Shown here: in pieces, positions 42,099 through 53,074 of the stretch
Layout: each line of letters begins with the position of its first letter
Position numbering within the stretch: the first letter of the stretch is position 1
Assembly: GCA_029817715.1 (NCBI GenBank)
Contig: JARUPY010000539.1
Span: 8,407,501-8,471,500, forward strand
Direction: 5' to 3'
DNA: 64,000 nt
Origin: Melastoma dodecandrum
Taxonomy: Eukaryota > Streptophyta > Magnoliopsida > Myrtales > Melastomataceae
The notes under the pieces: generated by a model
The model's input: only the letters and a program-made list of their open reading frames with translations
Told to the model about the DNA's origin: nothing
The model's database searches: none
Made by a program: the position numbers and the translations under genes

Positions 42099-45032
42099 AT
42101 GGCTCCTCGGAAGATGTACGACCAAGTTCGTTTTGACCAATACATCAAACTCGCTGACCCACGGGTGGGTATCTCTATTCCTGGCTGTGAACCTCCACTC
42201 ATGACTTTGGGTCCTCCGTTTCCATCGTCTGCTTTCAAAGAGTACGAGGTTCTAAAACCCTATCTTCTAACTATGCCGGTTGTTCCGGTATGTCACCCTG
42301 ATTTCTACGCCCCTGTCAGCTGGCTGAATGCAAAGGAGCATGTAGAGTTTCCTCCGACCGATGCGTCTACTGAGAAGTGGCTTAAAATATAGAAAGAGAA
42401 ATTAAACCAGAATTTGCGTCATCTGGGATTAATAGACTTGGTCGCTATCACGAGAAGAATGAGGTTCTGCGACCCTAAAGTCTGCTCCAGTTTGATTCCT
42501 TCCTGGAATTCGACATTGAACGTTTTCTTCTTTCCCAATAGAAGATGATTCCGTGCTAACAGGCTACAGAAGAGAAAATTTCTAAATGGGAGGCAAAACA
42601 AGAGTTTGATTTGTATCTCGAGTAGCTTGAGTAAGTACATCTACTGTTGTTCTGGGAAGTAAGCTGCCATTTACATGTGTTGGATGAGTAATTTCTTGGT
42701 TCAAACTGATGAGGCCGTGGCCTTTGCACACTTTCTCCTTCAACTACTATATAGAAGCCACCGGAGTGCTTCTTCTATTGTGAGAGACGAGGGATTCCCC
42801 TTCACCCATCTGGTGGTCCAATATGGCTGCTGCACTTATGGGAACACATCTGGTTCCCTCGGTTAACCTCTTTCGACAAGTCATTACTCAAGGGCGATAG
42901 GTGTTTTGGGCTAGATATATCTCTTCGAATGTGTAGCGACTCGAACACTTGGTCTCCTGATGCTCTCACTTTCTTTATGAGAGAATTGGCTAATCCCCAG
43001 AGAGAACAAGAATGGGAACCATATCCTCCAAATAAGTTCTATCCTCCAACCATTTCGAGTGGTCTCACTAGGATAGTGCTTTAATGCCTCGAGACTTAGT
43101 GGGAATCTGCCTAAGGGACTAGTTTACATTTGAGATGTACAACCCTCAACTGTGCGCTAGACAACTTGGTTTCTTCCAAGATGTCAGTGTCCCTTTCTCA
43201 AAGTCTCACAACAGCTTCATACAAGGGAAAACAGCAACTAGGCGCTTCAAAGAGGCAAACGAGGTATTGGCTCGGATTGCTATGTCTCCAGCCGAGTTCC
43301 CTTTCCCGAGGAACGGTGGAATTTCAGCGTCTGAGATTTTTCAAGTCTACTGGGCCATGACGTGATCTGAACTGCGAGACTTTATGGCCATTCTGGACAG
43401 CAAATTAGGCGAACTCTACGTGCCCGGTCTCGACGCAGAGAGTAAACTACCAAAACTTGGCTCATGTTGTTAATCGTTATTGACTTAATTTTGCTTGTTT
43501 TATAGTTACATTTAAAATTGAGACTGGGATCTTGCCCGAGACGACTGCTAATGAGGTGCCTTTAATGCCAGAGAAGAAGCGTAAAGTTCAAACTTTACAG
43601 TCTCTTGGAGAAGACGGTCTCGGGGAAGGACGCTCTAATGCTCGAGAAGACCGTCCCTCTAAGCATTAGAGTGAGGAAGCACCTCCTCTTAAACGGCTAA
43701 AACACGGCTTCAAGAGACAAGTACAACCTGTGCTCATGGAGGCTATTGTTCAGGTTTTAGAGGGAAGTCTCGAGGAGTCATCAACGAAGGCCCCTCCTAA
43801 GTGGTCGACCAAAGTCGAGACAGCTCAGGATTTGTTGGCCATAAAGACTCCTACCACTTTGAGCCCTGCGGATGTCCGTCCAACATCATTCATTCCCGAT
43901 GATGAGGTATTCTCTTGTCTTTTTTAGTTTTTAGTTCTAGGATTCATTTTGTTCCAAATTATTTGTTCTTAAGAACGATACCGGCCGATCCTCATATGAG
44001 ATCAGTCGAAGAGGGGGTCTCGAGATGTTCACTCTCCTTCTCGAGATAGTTCGAGCACTTGAGATGTCTCACATCTCGAGGGCACATAGGCGTCCCGAGA
44101 GAGCATCCCTGGCCAGGGGACCCGAGATTTGTCGCCTCCCAGGGACACCGGGAATATTCATGACTCACCCATTGAGGTGGAAGAGGAACCTACAGCTACT
44201 CCTCCTGCCGCCACAGAAACGTCAGGTGCAAAGGAGCCGTTTTCTGAAGACGCCTCTCGACAGGATGTTCCACCTGGTGTAAGCGAATGTTTTTCCTTTT
44301 TTGACTGTCGAGTCTTTCTACTTTCTCTTTCTAATTCTTACTCTTCCTCTATTAGGATCCTCCAACAAATCTTCCTAACGATGGCATCAACGAAGATATC
44401 GTGGATGATAGTTTCATCCCAAAGGAAGTAGTTTCTAAGGAACGTTGAATGAAGAGCAACAACTCCGAACGGATTTTCAATTCGTGATTAACTTCCTCTG
44501 TACCGCCATTATCTACACAGAGGAGAGTTTTGCACAATATCGAGCTGCTCTGAAAAGAATTGTCTTCTCTCCTTTAGCGACAAGAATTGTCTTCTCTCCT
44601 TTTGCGACAGTGGATCAGATTGTAGCCTGCAACCTCGCTCGACAACGCTATTGGATTGATTATCAAGAATATGATAAGGGCCAATCCGCCAAACAATTGG
44701 CTCCAGATTTTGAAGCTCGACGAAAGCTGGCAGAAGCTCAGAACTGACACAAGTTCAAACTTTTGGATGAGAAGATTGAGCGCAAGAGCCAGCGCTTAAA
44801 GGTTGTTCGAGGGAAGATTCAAAAACTTATCAAGTGGGAGAAGGTCCTTTCAAGATCCCTGTCCAAACTCAAGAAAGCACGAGCCATTAGGTCAGCTGCT
44901 GTCGAACCAGGTGAAACCACAACTCGAGAGGTTGTAATGGCTAAGGTTATACTAAGACAGGAAGAGATACACGAGGAGCAGTGTCTAGAGCTCATTAATC
45001 GTTTCATTAACTGTCAACCTAAACCGTTGTGA
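42099..45032 (+). pseudogene. Plant mobile domain (PMD, PF10536-like) gene captured antisense, with introns
   Basis: Begins MAPRKMYDQVRFDQYIKLAD at 42099. Recognisable stretches: LGLIDLVAITRRMRF (42425), VAFAHFLLQLLYRSHRS (42715), YNPQLCARQLGFFQDVSVPF (43138), FPRNGGISASEIFQVYW (43310), a long Ser/Pro/Glu-rich linker and a coiled-coil tail (RKSQRLKVVRGKIQKLIKWE, 44778; ends 45032). The order (helical mobile domain, Y-P-x-x-x-x-R-Q-x-G motif, linker, coiled coil) is that of transposon-associated PMD genes. At least two introns seem preserved: about 43907-43972 and 44279-44355 (donor GTAAGC, acceptor TATTAG). Preserved introns fit capture in antisense orientation, where the genomic RNA does not splice them. 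Stops and frame changes disable it. Confidence 0.65.
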
Positions 45033-46013
45033 TTTTTTTCTTTTGTTCTTAATGACATTTAATGCCATCTAGTCCTTTAATTTCTCATCTGAAACGTTTT
45101 CAGACGTTTCATGACATTGTACAACATTCACTTTCTTTCATTTTGAACAGTTTTACTACTGTACATTAAAGCTGCGAATATTCTCAAAGTTATGATTTCC
45201 AAGATCTTCAAGCAATCAATGACAAGATTTTCTACTGTTCCTTCATGAGATCCATTGAACACTCTTTGGCCATGCCCCTTTACTTGGCTATAAATAAACT
45301 TGGTTTTTCTTCATGAAATTCGCATCTTCAAACCGAATATGTCTTGACGTGATGCTGTTCTTCTTACACAAACACTCTACTATTTCGGAACCTTTTCTTG
45401 ATTTCAAAAGCCTAAGTTCACAACCTTTCGTCCCTTGAAAGCCTAGGTTCACAACCTTAGGCCAGATTCATCTTCAACTCTAGGGTTTCACTGCTTGTCG
45501 GCTCCGTATGAAACACGTGAGTGAGTGCCTGTCGAGGGACTTCTCTCAGCCATCCATTCTCTTGCACTCCATTATGGGTGAGAGGGAATGAACTCGAGTG
45601 CGGTCTTTCCCCAACTCATCCCTGCCGTAGCGTACCTAAGCTCTTCCTCCCCTAAGGATGACCTTGAAGAGGGAAAGAGACAAGTATCCGGGTAGTTGGC
45701 CTATCAGATAGCTCGGGGAGAAGGAGGAATTCGTGGTGGTTCTCCTCTGTGCTTCATTCTCCCGCGTAGGGGAAGCGGACATCTCGTGCGAAGGAGCGCG
45801 CCTCTAGGTCAAAGTGCTGGTAGAACTCGGTCGTGTGAACATTTCGAGTCGACTATTAAGATGTTCTAAGAACTGTATATTTGTAAGTATTACTTTATCC
45901 TCTTTAATAAGGATTCTAATATGTGATAGACATTATTTCTAAAGGAGTGTCTTACTCTCCCAATTGCATCCATAAGCTTGGGAATCTCCTCTTTAAGATT
46001 CTTTATGAGTTTC
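45033..46013. other. Spacer between antisense gene and integrase
   Basis: No ORF. A TATA-like TATAAATAA (45289-45297, plus strand) lies 260 bp past the antisense gene. A duplicated phrase (TTCACAACCTT...CCTAGGTTC / CCTAAGTTC, about 45413 and 45447) is present. Confidence 0.4.
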
Positions 46014-47442
46014 TCAGATGGTTGGTTTGTAAGGCTTTAAATATTTCCCACTAATTTTCAATTCATGAGAACGGCCTTCGAGTTTAACTAAGCGATATAC
46101 GTCCTTTGAAAATGCTTCTCTAACTCTAAACGGGCATTCCCAATTAGGTAACCACTTCCCAATGAAGTAATCTCGAGTGTCTATTGAGAGAATCATTTTC
46201 CATACCAACTCTCCTTCCTTGAAGCTTTTGGAACGGACCCTCTTGTTATAATGTCTCATCATTCTCCTTTTTTGAACCTCCGTTTTGTTTGATGCTTTTG
46301 TGCGCAGACTCTCGAGGTATTCACGTTCTCGAGTGAGTTCATCCTCTCGACCTATGTTTTGGTTTGCCTGATGGACTCGAAAAGACTTAAACTATATCTC
46401 GATGGGAACAATGGCTTCTTGTCCATACACCAGGTTATATGGAGCTTCTCCACTGCTATCTCTTTTGGTGACCCTTAAACCCTACAATGTCACGAGGAGT
46501 ATTTCGTACCACCTCTAGGATTATTTTTAATCATTCTCCGAACCACGTTCTTAATAAGCTTGTTGGTATATTGTACTTGCCCATTAGATTGTGGATAATA
46601 CGGTGAGGAATTGTTGATAATGAAACCGAACTCTCTTGAGAACTCCTACATCTCTTCCCCCATTGAATACAATTCCATTACCCACTACTATTTTGTATGG
46701 GAGTCCAAAACGGAAAATAATGTTTGTCTTGATGAACTCAATCACCCCTTTCTGGTCGATCTGTTGATAAACTTTGGCCTCTACCAACTTCGTAAAATAA
46801 TCTGTAGCCAGCAATATATAAGCGTCGCCTTTACTCGAGTGGGGTCTAATCTCTCCAATTATATCCAAAGCCCGCGACTTGAACGAGCACCGTTGTGCCA
46901 CTGGATTTAATTCCATTACCAGGGTTCGAGTTATGGATCCGAACTTCTGGTATTTTCTACAACCTTTAGCCATCTCAATGCAATTCTTTTTCATGGATGG
47001 CCAATAAAATCCATGTCTTTAGATCATCCAGTGCATCTTTACTCTTGACTGGTGAGTTCTACATAACCCTTTTGTGCATCTCCAATATGATTGGTGTTGC
47101 TTCGTCGAGATCGACAAATCTCAACAAAGCACCTTCTTGGGTTTTCTTGTACAACAGACCATCTAGGAGCACATATTGTCTAGCTGCTAATCTAATCTTT
47201 CCCTCGACTTGTGAGTTTATATTTTCTAAGAATTTGACATAAGGTACCCGCCAATCTTCATCTGCTTTCATGACGTCTACTTTATGATTAGACGTGGATT
47301 CACCCCCCCTTTCTTCAGTAATGGGCGAATTGATTTCGGGGATTGTCCCTCCTCTTTCTTTCGGCAATGCATCATTCGATTTGTATCCAAATTGGGCCAA
47401 CGAATTGGCTATTACGTTATCCTCTCGACTTACATGCTCCAA
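46014..47442 (-). pseudogene. Integrase (with end of second RNase H) of the second Tat element, broken
   Basis: From 47442: SREDNVIANSLAQFGYKSND (end of the second RNase H), DWRVPYVKFLEN, LLDGLLYKKTQEGALLRFVD (integrase N-terminus), zinc-finger remnant EMAKGCRKYQKFG (46970), core ALDIIGEIRPHSSKGDAYILLATDYFTK (about 46880; cited by ends) and IIFRFGLPYKIVVGNGIVFN (46710). C-terminus HYNKRVRSKSFKEGELVWK (46255) to 46014. In the core the second catalytic Asp position, normally in a T/S-D-N/Q-G motif, reads V-G-N-G, so catalysis is lost even apart from the frame breaks. Confidence 0.82.
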
Positions 47443-47799
47443 GGTGACTTGCTGAATCTTTTTAACTGGCTCGAACCATTTACTTGGTTTACCACAAGAT
47501 GCGAATCACCTTTGACTAACACGACTTTTGCTCCACTCTCGAGTAAAGTTTCTAAAGCAACAATGAGTGCGCGCTATATTCTGTTGCATTATTAGCTACA
47601 TGTTTGGCTAAGAAAACTTGGCTTCAAACCCTGCTGGTGACTTTATCACAATTCCAATCCCAGCTCCAAATCTTGTTGAAGATCCGTAAAACCAAGCTTT
47701 TCAAAGTTCTTGCACTTCCTCTTCTTTATCTACTAAAGTTTCACTCGAGTATTCTGCCAAGAAGTCAGCAAGGACTTGTCCTTTGACAACCTTTTGAGG

Positions 47800-49078
47800 T
47801 TTGAACTTTAGATCATACATAGAGCACCAGGCTCCACTTACTAACTCTTCCTATGTAGTGTCTCAACTTCGTCACTGCATAATACACTGACAGACAAAGC
47901 ATTTCTGAAGCTGTATACCTCGTCTCAACGGGATAAGAGTCGAGATAAATAGAACACAACCCTTTCTCTCTTCTGATCATCCTCTTGAGCCAAGAGTGCA
48001 CCTATCGTGGTGGCGGTTGCAGCTACGTATAGGACGAAAGGCTTCCCGAATTGAGGGAAAACTAAGACCGGAGGCTTCGTTAAATAGCCTTTGATATTTT
48101 CGAACACTTGTTCGTGTTTATCTGTCTAGGCGTATCTATTCTTTCCCCTCAATAACATTGTGAAAGCCTCTACTTTTCCTGTAAGATTCCCAATGAACCT
48201 CTTCAAGTAATTCACTCGCCCGAGAAAGGCTTGTAGTTCTTTCTTATTCTTCGGGGATTATAATTCTTGTAATTCTTTGATTTTGTTTAGATCAATTTGG
48301 ATCCCTTTTTGAAGTGCTAGGAACCCGAAGAATTGTCCAGCATGCACTCTAAATGCACTTCAAAGGATTCAGCTTTAAATGGTGCTTTCTCATTTGGAAG
48401 AATGTAGGTCAGAGATCTTCGACATGTGAATCACTTTGCCTCGGCTTTTTACAACTGTGTCGTCGATGTAAACTTCCACCGTCTTCCCTATTAAAGGATT
48501 GAATATAGCGTTCATGGCCCTTTAATACGTGGCTCCGACATCTTTTAAACCGAATGGCATCACTACCCATTCAAAGATACCGATTGGGTATCGGAAGGCT
48601 GTTTTGTAAACATCCTCTTCAGCGATGAAGATTTGATTATATCCCAAGTAGCCATCCATAAATGACATAATGACATTTCCTGCCATCTTGTCAATTAATT
48701 CATCAACTATTGGCATGAGATATTCGTCTTTTGTAGTTGCTTATTTGGATTACGAAAACCTATGCATACTCGAATCTTACCATTTTTCTTTACTACAAGA
48801 ACGAAGCTCGAGATCCAATATGTATATCTAAACGTCCTGATATAGCCGGCTTGAACAGGTTTTCTTACTTCTTCATACACCAGCTTGCTTACTTCACCTA
48901 CCATTCTTCGCGGAGCTTGTTGCACTGGTTTAAAGTTTTCTCCAATTGGGAGTTTCTGTTCTACCAAGTTTCTATCGAGTCGTAACATTTCCTTATAATT
49001 ACAGGCGAAGCAATCTCGAAATTCGCACAACAACTCTCTTAAGGCAAATGCTCGCTCGTTGTCTAGAATTGCACTCAT
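47800..49078 (-). pseudogene. Reverse transcriptase and RNase H of the second Tat element, broken
   Basis: N-terminal RT at 49078-48707 (FRDCFACNYKEMLRLDRNLV; VKKNGKIRVCIGFRNPNKQL), palm at 48716-48522 (SFMDGYLGYNQIFIAEEDVY; FEWVVMPFGLKD) and the active site YIDD at 48459-48470, followed by connection/RNase H (KGYLTKPPVLVFPQFGKPFV; GALLAQEDDQ, 48107-47925). The YIDD box survives, but the parts are in different frames with stops between. Confidence 0.82.
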
Positions 49079-49810
49079 TTACGTGAGTCAGAGATTTGCT
49101 TTCCGAATGGAGATTAATGCGGATCAAAGGATCTGAAGTTGAAAATAAATATTCTCGACAGCCGTCGAGTTGCAAAGAATAAACGCCTAGAAATGGCCTG
49201 AAACTGAAAGAAGATAATGGTGCGATGCAACACACTTTTTCACGACCTAAATTACCTAAGGGATGTGCTTCTTGGAGCACATTGACCTCTTCTACTTTTT
49301 CAATCTTCATAAGTGCCCTATCGCAGGAGTTTGTCGGGCCCCAACTACGTATCATCATCTTGCTCTTGACTTCCGTCCTCGTTCTGTCCAGAACGATTCT
49401 CGATCTTGACGTCCGCGTCTCCTACCATGATTCCAGTTCGAGTTAGGACAGTGTCGCCTTCTGGCATTCCTTGAGACCTCTCACCCATCCAAGTGATTGG
49501 GATTCCCTCTTCAGGTACGAGCATCCCTGGGTCGTCTTCAAGTTCTTCATCGTCTCAAGCTTCCACAGTGAAGCTGAACAATGGAGTAAAACCTCCAGCC
49601 CGAGGAGTGTCATCGTCATTGCTCCCCCAACCGGTTGGGACTATAAGAGGCTTCTCGTTGCCTCAGCCTAGTGGATTACGGCTTTCTCAACTTTCGGATT
49701 CAGCGACCAGTTCTCATAGTTATCCCTCTCCTACTTTTCCTCAAGGTCTGCAATGGAACATAGGCTAAGTTTCACAAGTTTTATTTCATCATCAAAAGCC
49801 ATATGATCAG

Positions 49811-50524
49811 TTATTTGTGTAGAATTAAAGGTATAGTTGCAGCTTTATGTAGCAAATCTCGACCTAAGAGAGCTTTGAAAGCTGAAGCAATGTTCAATAC
49901 GAAGAAGGTAGTCTCCATTTCGTGTTTCCCGACCTGGAGATTTACTGAGAATACTCCCATGCATTCTGATCTTTTCCATTGAAGACAGCAGTCGGCATCG
50001 TTGTATTTGTTAGCTACCACTTTTCTTTACCCATTGTGAGGAACGTTACGTATGGAAGAATGTTGACCATAGCGCCATTGTCTACTAACACCTTATTCAT
50101 CCTGACTCCATCGAAGTTTGTTGTGATGTACATTGAGTGAATATGTTGCTTCATCCTGAGAGAAAATTTCTCGAACCAATGGAGTGGAGACCCTATTGGA
50201 TACTTGACACTCAATCTAGGAATCTTACGTACCCACCATTAGCGTCATAACTCTCTTACCTTCTCTTGAGAAACATGTAGGCATCTCGACCGCGTTGCAG
50301 GTTGCCATGAGCTCCTCGTTTTTCTGATGCCCTTCGGGAGTTTCCTCTTGTAAAGGTGTGTAGTCTCTGTAGTCGTCATAGACAACATCCTCTTCTTCTT
50401 CACCTTCCGCCCATGGCGTCCCTTCTCGGGGCTCATTTGCGTCTTCTGGCGAAACATTTTTGCTTTTCTTATCTTCCCTTTGAGTACGTCTTAGGACTTT
50501 CTTGCGTACCGTCTTTGGGATCAC
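49811..50524 (-). pseudogene. Aspartic protease region of the second Tat element
   Basis: MYITTNFDGVRMNKVLVDNG then AMVNILPY (50130-50060) is a retropepsin active-site motif (here LVDNGA, D-N-G rather than D-T-G, as is common in this lineage). It is followed by FFVLNIASAFKALLGRDLLH (49920-49860). Upstream, 50225-50524 is an acidic/basic linker frame. 50524-51110 holds only fragmentary gag/linker sequence (CEKCKLITSNKF at 50850). Confidence 0.65.
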
Positions 50525-51129
50525 TACTTCCTTACAGACTTTTTGCCATTATGTTTGTGGGTCTCCTGAAGGCTCTCTTACAATTCGACCGAAACTCTTA
50601 ACATGGCGTTTGATGTAAACGAAATCTTTTTCCTCGGGATTACAACCCTAAATTTTCGGCACGTTAGATTCAATAATCACAGCATCAATAAAATTCATCA
50701 CTAGATTACCTGTGATCTCGCTCTTGAGTTTATTCTCCATCTCTTCATTGGTCGACATCTGAACCAGCTTTAGGAAGTACACCACGCAGCACTTGGTGTA
50801 CATCTGCGGGATGATGAACTTGTTCGAGGTGATTAATTTGCATTTCTCACAGTGCATCCCTTCCTCGAGAAAGCGAGCGATCTGCGAGCCCTCTTGAATC
50901 AGTTTTTGGGTTGATTTGTGCCACTTCTTTCCCTTTCACTTCAGCAGATGCCCTGTCGATTTTGGTCAGCTCACGAGTAGAGAACATCGTTCATTGAGGA
51001 CTTGTCCAAGGCATGTTCTTGAGCGGCATGCCCAGCTTTTCCATGACCGGTCACGCGCTCACACATGCCAGGCTGATTGACCTGATCACCCGGGGCTAGG
51101 ATCTTTAGGGGTTCACCGTGAGGCCCAGT

Positions 51130-52920
51130 TGTACTACTCTTTGCAGTCGAGAGAAGCCTTCATCCAAGAGTCTAATAGTGTTTGCCCACTACAGGTGCCA
51201 GATGCTGCACGTGCATTTGTCTACTACTGAGTGACTGCTACATGTGCAAGGACATGTGTCAAGTATGTATTGTCTGTGATAAAACTGTAAAACTAATCTT
51301 GTTTGTATTGCAGCGATTATAAAGGGCTTCAAGAATACTTTTTCTCTAATCCCTACCCACTTTACTGCTTACTACATTCATATATGCGACCGCGGAGTGT
51401 CTGCCTGATTGTAGTAATCGCATTGACACATTATTATTTATAATAATTGCTTCCTCACATTATTGCATTCGTGATAGCTTTCCCCTAATGCATGCTCCCA
51501 CACATATACGAATGCGATTATGCAACATCACAAATTTATCATGCATCGATTACTGTGTTGCACATACTAATTCAAAAATGCTCTTTGCTTCTTTTCTAAA
51601 GTTTAATTCTCCAACATGGTTCCTCGAATGGGACTAGGTGCAACACATAGCAATTACAAATTTACAAGCACAATAACACCAAGGATTACTCGACATATGC
51701 CAAAGTACATACAACAATATGCGACCAAAGATCCATTGACGGTTGCCAAGGCCTAAAGCCAAACATCCAACGACATGAGGACCAAAGATCACTCACTAGC
51801 TACCAAGTCATGGCCAAATCTGCAACCACATGAAAATCCCAAGGAGGTTACACCTCATTAGCCAACCTCAGTCAACATCAGAGATAATGACGAGCCCAAA
51901 GAGCCGTTCATAGACATGCTAATATCAGACACGTCGGGAACATCACGCCCTGACTAATCCAACAACAGCTCCAAAGAAGCAAAACCAATCCCGCTACACC
52001 AGACACCAGATATTCCTCCGCTAATCCCAAGCCATGATTCATAACATCGGACAATTCAGACATGGGTAATCCCCGAATTTACAACCCAAGCCCCAATCCT
52101 CAACTAGGGGCAATCTTCCAATCTACGTCTCAATCCTTAGTCATCAACATCTGTCAATCGGGGACAACTGGCAAATACTTTAACCCATTTCCCACTGTCG
52201 GCTTTCTACACCATGCCGACTATACATTCTAGCACAAGGGGCAACCCCGGCCTTCACAACGACCTCGTGATATCAGGACTCCTACAAGCAATCAACCTCC
52301 AAATATTGCCACTCGACGTCAACTGAGATTCAGCCTCACTGTCTCTCAGATAACAGGAACTCGACGAACGCCCCATCCAAAGCATCCCCAAGATAAAAAC
52401 ATGAACATGGACAATATTCTTCAAGAGACGGTGAATACATAGCGTGACCGGCATCAGAAGCTCCAATTTGTTTTACTCGCCTTCCAACAACTCAAGACAT
52501 TTCTAACGGAGCCACCGATATTCAAACCGCCAACACCTGGGCTTCCATTTTATCTCACAGAACGAGATGAATCGTTTAGAGCAATTCTCAGACAACAACT
52601 TCCTGACGCTAAGTAACATGTAGCCTGTTGAAGAATGGTGGGCACCACGACTGGAGAAACTCCCTTTGAACACATCTATGGCACCAAAGCAGTCACGTCG
52701 GCGAAAGTCAGCCACCGACTCTCAAGACCTCTTCCCAAAGATAAGAGGAGAGTTCAATCAACATCTCATTGACAAGAAACAAGCACCTCAGCCCCCGATA
52801 TGAGCGGCCAATTCCCTAACCCGCCCACCACAGTAGCGGCCATCGCTTATGCCCACCACAAAGTGCTATCAACAATGCACGTCTAGAGTATTCAACCGAG
52901 CGACCATATTTTCAAATGGA
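51130..52920 (-). repeat. Dispersed repeat R3, right copy (inverted)
   Basis: Reverse complement of 18175-20070 with indels: TGACTGCTACATGTGC (51231), TGCCAAGGCCTAAAGCCAAA (51747), CATGAGGACCAAAGATCAC (51773), CAAGGGGCAACC, CAAGCAATCAACCTCCAAATA (52285) and CACCACAAAGTGCTATCAAC (52854). No coding region. It truncates the Tat element on its left. Confidence 0.8.
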
Positions 52921-53074
52921 TCTCGTCAAATGCAACAAATTCTAGAATATGATACGCTTCGAATTATGAAGGTCGTTCATTGTCAAGCATGGTTTTCAGA
53001 AAGAAATCATCTTAACGAAGAAGAATAGTTACGAGCAATCAACGCAGACGTCCATTAGCATTACAACCACACGA

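Larger units (their letters stand above)
41200..51110 (-). mobile_element. Second Ty3/Tat-type element, minus strand, carrying an antisense plant mobile domain gene
   Basis: From right to left on the minus strand: protease (50214-49811), RT (49078-48100), RNase H and second RNase H (48100-47300), integrase (47200-46014), an antisense gene (42099-45032, plus strand), polypurine tract (41831-41819) and the 3' LTR starting TGTTGACGCG at 41818. The left LTR end was not found (41200 is approximate) and the 5' LTR is missing, apparently truncated where repeat R3 begins at about 51110-51130. Confidence 0.8.
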
